A DNA stretch of 64,000 nt from Psychrobacillus sp044762655 (lineage in GTDB: Bacteria > Bacillota > Bacilli > Bacillales_A > Planococcaceae). Location of the stretch: positions 744,001-808,000 of the forward strand of contig NZ_JBIWER010000002.1 of NCBI RefSeq assembly GCF_044762655.1, in the 5' to 3' direction. Below are positions 59,994 to 64,000 of this stretch, in pieces. Position 1 is the stretch's first letter; each line of letters opens with the position of its first letter. The translations under genes and the position numbers were made by a program. A model generated the notes under the pieces. The model did not search any database and was not told the DNA's origin. It saw only the letters and a list, made by a program, of their open reading frames with translations.

Positions 59994-62900
59994 TTCGTAG
60001 CCTGTAATCATTTCAAACATTTGAATGGTGGTAGGCATTGGTTCTATATTAAGTTCTTTCTCAAGTACTTCCACACAGCGATCAAACCATTTAACCGACT
60101 GGCTTCTGTTTTGTAGCTGATAGTAGGCAAACATCAGCAAACGGTAGGCTTCCTCCCAGGTTGGATCGTATGATAATAGTTTTTCCGCCCAATAGATTGT
60201 TTTCTCGAATTCTTTTAATCTCGTGTAGGTTTGAGAAAGTCTTTCCAAAACTTGAATGAATAACTGCTGTGCTTTGTCTCGCTCCGTGGAAATCCATTCA
60301 ATCGCAATTCTGTTCTCAAATAGTTCACCTTTATATAGATGGATCGCTTTTAGTAACAGTTCTTTTGATAGTGGAGGAGAAATTTCCTCCATACCTTTCT
60401 GTGCAATATTATTAAAATCATGCAAATCACTTCCCACATTCGCATTTGGATTTAAACGGTACATCGACTGCTTGCGCAATATAAAATAGGATTCTTCCCT
60501 TGCCTGTCTGTTTGGTTCCAATACTTTCAACAAGGAATTCAGGGTAACCTTGAAATCTCGGTCTAGTTTTTTTGTATCGCTTTCTCCCCAAAGCATTTGT
60601 ATTAATTCGTCCTTTGGAACATATCGATGGTTTTGTAAGTAAAGGTACATCATTAATTCCTTTGATTTATCACGTTGCCATTTGCGATCATTTACTTCTT
60701 CATTACCCATAAATAATGTGAATGGTCCTAATAGACGAAGATAAAGGGTGTAACCAGGATAATTAATGTCGTTCTGTATATTTAACCTGCTGATGATTTG
60801 TTGAACAGACTTATTGTCAGGATGAAGTTTATCAATCTTTTGCAAAATCGGAAAGTTACTTTGAAGATCAATCGGTCCAAAAACAGTTCGATTTAATAAA
60901 AAGAAATAATAATTATGCATCGCACATAATTCCATAAAGTGCTTAGCATGCTCTCCGAATGTAGAGCCATCATTTAACACATAGTGAATTCGCATTAGCC
61001 AATAATGCGAGATCATTTCTCCATATACATCCTCACAATTAGAGAAAAGCTCGTTAGCTTGTTTTAGATGTTCTACAGCTTCAATATATGCTTTATTTTC
61101 CAAATAGACGATTCCAAGACCTATTAATATATAGGCAGATAGCCAGTAGTCATTTACCTTTTTTGTCTCCCGTAAGCCTTTTTCTCCGTATTCAATGGCT
61201 TCGCGAAAAAAGCCTTGTCGTGATTTTAAAATAGAAAGTCCCATATATGGCTCTGCTTTTGCTCTCGAAACATTCAAGTCATCCATTTTTTGAATGGCTT
61301 GTAAATAGTATACTTCCGGTGTTTCAAGTTCAAATACATCCGTTAATACTTCAGAATGTCCAAGCCGTATCAAACCTACTGCTTCTACAAATCCAGACTT
61401 TTCCCGAATCCCTGTTTCAATTCCTTTATTGGCTGCTATTTTTGCTTGAGAAACTTGTCCAATAAGCGAATAGATAAAAGATAATAGCACATCGGTTTCC
61501 CGGTGAGAATCCGGTAAGCTATCCACATCTCTAGTCCTACCTTCTAGTAATTGTTGAGCTTCAATCAGCTTTCCAGTCCTCAGTAAAATCCTTGCATCTA
61601 AATTTCCTTCGGTTAAAAGTGCTGGATTAAGCTGCTCATTTTCAATCCAAGCTTTCGCATCGTTCGCTTTTCCTATATTGACCAAGTTTTCTGCCATCAA
61701 CTGTTGCAAAAAAACTCTTTCTACAGGAGAGATGTCTTTGCCTTTTTCAGCCCACTCGATTGCTTCCTTTAAATAAGGCTGTGCCAACGCTGGTTGAATA
61801 GTATCCAGATAAATATGTGCGAGACCTGCATTAGCTCTACTAATATATAATATGTTTTCATTTTGGAAAGCTTTCTCTAAAGCAGCTTCATAGGAAAGTC
61901 TTGCTTTTTCATAAAAGGCCTTGTACCGATGACACTCCCCCTCGTAATAATAGAGTTCGTAAAAGTGATCACGCATCGCTTTTGATAACTGATCTGCTAT
62001 CAGATCGAGCAACCAATCAAATTGTCCGGCTTTGATCATTTTCGGTGCAAAGATAGTGACAAGCTCCGCTAAAAAGCGTTCATCATTAGCTTTTACCGCA
62101 TGATGAATGGCCTGTACGATGTTTTCCTTTTCCTGAAAATAACTAGCAGCTCTTCGATGCGTTTCATAAAAGGCATTTATATCCTTTTGTTTTGATTTTG
62201 TTTCTAAAAACTGTTGGAAAAGCGAATGAAATCTAAACGTATTAGAATCACCCAATGGCTGGATAAAAGCATGACTACCAGCAAGGCGTTCCATACTTTT
62301 TGCTTCTTTCTCATCAAAAAAATCTTGAATATCAGTTACTGTAAATAACGGAAAAACACTAAAATTTATAAGAGATTGCTGATCTTCTTTTGATAACAGC
62401 AAAAACACTTCTTCTAATAAATAGGAAAATAAGTCGTTCAATGCAGGGTTTACTAGCTGGCTAATTTGCCTGTTAGACTCTGCTAGCTGCATAGCAATCA
62501 GCTGAATGGCGATAGCCCAACCTTCCGTCAGTCTCATAATTTCGGTAGCGTCATGAATGGATATAGGTTTATCAAAATAGTCCTCAAAAAAGACAAGTAT
62601 TTCTTCCTCTGTGAACATTAGATCACTTTCCGTAATTTCGACCAACTGCCCACTCAGCTTTAACTTTAACAGGATAGACCATCTTGGTCGCAATCGAGTG
62701 GAAACAACAACATGAATATTGGGAGGTAGAAACTCTATTATCTTTTCCATTATATAATTGATATGAAACACATGGTCAACCAGATGGAAATCATCGAGCA
62801 CAATAGATAATGGCTCATCTATATTGGCTAATTCATTACTAAATAGCGAATATAATTGTTGAAGCTCGGATCCTTTTGGGTAAGCTGAAATGAGGTCTTT

Positions 62901-63200
62901 AGTTTTAAAGCTTCTTCCGAACGTCGGTACAATATTTTGTATGCTACTAATGAGATGGCGAAGAAAAGGAAGGATGCCGTCGTCTTCCTCCGTAATGGAA
63001 TACCAAGAATAAAGTCCTCTCGAATCTGCAAAATACTGAGCAAGTGCGGAGCTTTTACCATATCCTGCTCCGCTATGTAATAAGGTTAACTTCTTATGTG
63101 TATTCGTTTTTAGTTTCTTCATCAATGAAGCTCTTCTCATATAAGTAGAAGACGGTACTGGCGCACTTAATTTGGACAAAATTATGGTAGGCTGATCCAT
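59991..63200 (-). CDS. Large MalT-like STAND/TPR regulator with winged-helix and BTAD domains
   Basis: This 1069-residue protein has an N-terminal STAND NTPase domain (Walker A SGAGYGKSSA at about 43-52, LSIVLDDFHLVD as Walker B, STRLRPRWS), a long TPR-like helical middle (about 350-800), an OmpR-type winged helix (about 819-915: LRLLGPFTLFMGNEEVNDRK, KELMMYLYLQ) and a C-terminal BTAD domain (about 920-1069: YKGELFEN, YDPTWEEAYRLLMFAYYQL). Such proteins are ligand-responsive activators. It is transcribed towards the liv operon and is its likely activator. AGGAGGTAAAAG precedes the ATG. Confidence 0.87.
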   Translation of the reverse strand: MDQPTIILSKLSAPVPSSTYMRRASLMKKLKTNTHKKLTLLHSGAGYGKSSALAQYFADSRGLYSWYSITEEDDGILPFLRHLISSIQNIVPTFGRSFKTKDLISAYPKGSELQQLYSLFSNELANIDEPLSIVLDDFHLVDHVFHINYIMEKIIEFLPPNIHVVVSTRLRPRWSILLKLKLSGQLVEITESDLMFTEEEILVFFEDYFDKPISIHDATEIMRLTEGWAIAIQLIAMQLAESNRQISQLVNPALNDLFSYLLEEVFLLLSKEDQQSLINFSVFPLFTVTDIQDFFDEKEAKSMERLAGSHAFIQPLGDSNTFRFHSLFQQFLETKSKQKDINAFYETHRRAASYFQEKENIVQAIHHAVKANDERFLAELVTIFAPKMIKAGQFDWLLDLIADQLSKAMRDHFYELYYYEGECHRYKAFYEKARLSYEAALEKAFQNENILYISRANAGLAHIYLDTIQPALAQPYLKEAIEWAEKGKDISPVERVFLQQLMAENLVNIGKANDAKAWIENEQLNPALLTEGNLDARILLRTGKLIEAQQLLEGRTRDVDSLPDSHRETDVLLSFIYSLIGQVSQAKIAANKGIETGIREKSGFVEAVGLIRLGHSEVLTDVFELETPEVYYLQAIQKMDDLNVSRAKAEPYMGLSILKSRQGFFREAIEYGEKGLRETKKVNDYWLSAYILIGLGIVYLENKAYIEAVEHLKQANELFSNCEDVYGEMISHYWLMRIHYVLNDGSTFGEHAKHFMELCAMHNYYFFLLNRTVFGPIDLQSNFPILQKIDKLHPDNKSVQQIISRLNIQNDINYPGYTLYLRLLGPFTLFMGNEEVNDRKWQRDKSKELMMYLYLQNHRYVPKDELIQMLWGESDTKKLDRDFKVTLNSLLKVLEPNRQAREESYFILRKQSMYRLNPNANVGSDLHDFNNIAQKGMEEISPPLSKELLLKAIHLYKGELFENRIAIEWISTERDKAQQLFIQVLERLSQTYTRLKEFEKTIYWAEKLLSYDPTWEEAYRLLMFAYYQLQNRSQSVKWFDRCVEVLEKELNIEPMPTTIQMFEMITGYE

Positions 63201-63324
63201 CTTTTACCTCCTAGTGAATGACAATTACCTGTTAGTTTAATCCTACCACAAAAATATTTTGAATAAAATAACAATTCGAATATTTCAGTAGTTTATACAC
63301 AAGGAGATATTTAGTTAAACAAGA

Positions 63325-63346
63325 AAAAAGAGCTGTCTAAGCAGCT
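63325..63346 (-). terminator. Terminator of the catalase gene
   Basis: GAGCTG-TCTAAG-CAGCTC; on the minus strand the stem is followed by TTTTTTCT. It lies about 70 bases after the catalase stop codon. Confidence 0.75.
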
Positions 63347-63417
63347 CAACGATAGAAAATGTATATAGAGATCAAACAATAATTATTAAGATCTTACTGT
63401 TTTTCTGATGGAATTAA

Positions 63418-64000
63418 TCAAACTAACATCCTCTGCCAGAAACGGTGGGCAGCAATCGCCTCAACAAATTCTGGCACAAACTTTGTAATGTCAGTTTCGG
63501 AAATTACTCCCGGTTTTCCTACAAAATGATTTACTTCCAACCATTTGATGCCTTCACCTGTCGCACCAATCGGCTTATAGTGTGAAAATGCCTCATCAAT
63601 GAAGTAGGCTGCATCTTTATTGAACATTTTATTGTTGTAACTTCCCCTTATCATATAGACAGCATCAAATAACACCGACTTCGCAGTCAGAAAGGTATGG
63701 TCCACTTTTACGTTAAATCCATCTGTACCCTGCACTGTTCCAATATTTTCACTGATAATTTCCGGCATCATGCCTTCGTTAACCAATCTATCCAGCACAT
63801 ATTTAACCTCTGGACCATTGAATCCATCCGTAAGTATTACAGCGACCTTACGCGTTTTTTCTGATTTTGTTGTATTCTCTTGACTGAGGGCAGGTGAAGA
63901 TTTTGTTATGGTCGAACCTCCCCCTTTAGGTGGATTTACCCCGATATTTTTCGCAAAGGCGGTCGCTAATTCAAGACTCACATTGGCAAACATATCTACC
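63418..64000 (-). CDS. katE: Large-subunit catalase (KatE/HPII type), C-terminal part
   Basis: About 193 residues of open frame run to the window edge (5' end outside). VSLELATAFAKNIGVNPP resembles the end of the catalase helical region of E. coli HPII. The C-terminal flavodoxin/DJ-1-like domain follows (KVAVILTDGFNGPEVKYVLD, GMMPEIISENIGTVQG, VDHTFLTAKSVLFDAVYMIR), ending AAHRFWQRMLV, as in HPII (AAHRVWSR). Large clade-2 catalases degrade hydrogen peroxide and are often spore or stationary-phase proteins. The heme-binding part is not in the window. Confidence 0.88.
   Translation of the reverse strand, partial: VDMFANVSLELATAFAKNIGVNPPKGGGSTITKSSPALSQENTTKSEKTRKVAVILTDGFNGPEVKYVLDRLVNEGMMPEIISENIGTVQGTDGFNVKVDHTFLTAKSVLFDAVYMIRGSYNNKMFNKDAAYFIDEAFSHYKPIGATGEGIKWLEVNHFVGKPGVISETDITKFVPEFVEAIAAHRFWQRMLV

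Overview
The window looks like chromosome from a low-GC, endospore-forming member of the Bacillales. The gene content and the yneP-yneQ / yneR-plsY / parE-parC neighbourhood resemble Bacillus subtilis, but the protein sequences suggest a Planococcaceae-type genome such as Lysinibacillus or Psychrobacillus. That placement is inference from recall and was not searched. Evidence for sporulation is one complete (34.8-38.6 kb) and one partial (1-1.9 kb) nutrient-germinant receptor operon.

Layout. 0-1.9 kb: end of a ger operon (gerC-type, small membrane protein, gerB-type permease). 2.2-6.7 kb: a RocR-like activator gene broken by an in-frame TAA, then a BrnQ amino-acid carrier and a YtcJ-type amidohydrolase. 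6.9-8.3 kb: a tyrosine recombinase and an SPP1-type holin. 8.4-18.7 kb: a complete maltodextrin locus: intracellular cyclomaltodextrinase/neopullulanase diverging from malE-malF-malG-membrane-anchored alpha-amylase-oligo-1,6-glucosidase-malR, with a cre-like site in the divergent promoter. Three directly repeated dif-like motifs lie at 7.90, 8.38 and 18.69 kb; the last two bracket the maltodextrin locus and the first overlaps the recombinase stop codon. 18.7-29.6 kb: housekeeping and accessory genes (acetyltransferases, ferredoxin-like protein, RNase J, tRNA-Asn, UspA-SulP pair, a catalytically degenerate serine-recombinase homologue, peptidase E, amidase). 29.6-30.6 kb: about 1 kb without a gene, holding a MITE-like inverted-repeat element. 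30.6-34.6 kb: a very divergent UvrA-like two-ATPase protein beside a YozG/YoaS-type regulator/membrane pair. 34.8-38.6 kb: gerA-gerB-gerC operon. 39-41 kb: CopC-CopD copper pair. 41.4-50.5 kb: parE-parC, plsY, yneR, yneQ and yneP homologues.

50.6-63.2 kb, all on the minus strand, is the most coherent candidate for an undescribed catabolic system. A large STAND/TPR/winged-helix/BTAD regulator lies upstream of a five-gene LivKGFHM-type importer. The importer is translationally coupled to a divergent ketoacyl-synthase-III-like enzyme (Cys/His/His instead of Cys/His/Asn), an alpha/beta hydrolase, a FabG-like dehydrogenase and an acyl-CoA ligase. The upstream region of the importer carries a 13/14 cre match and three TTACAAA direct repeats, and lies next to an array of about 40-bp tandem repeats. 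The window ends in the C-terminal part of a large-subunit (KatE-type) catalase.

In B. subtilis parE/parC lies close to the terminus and dif. If that holds here, the dif-like motifs in this window deserve attention.
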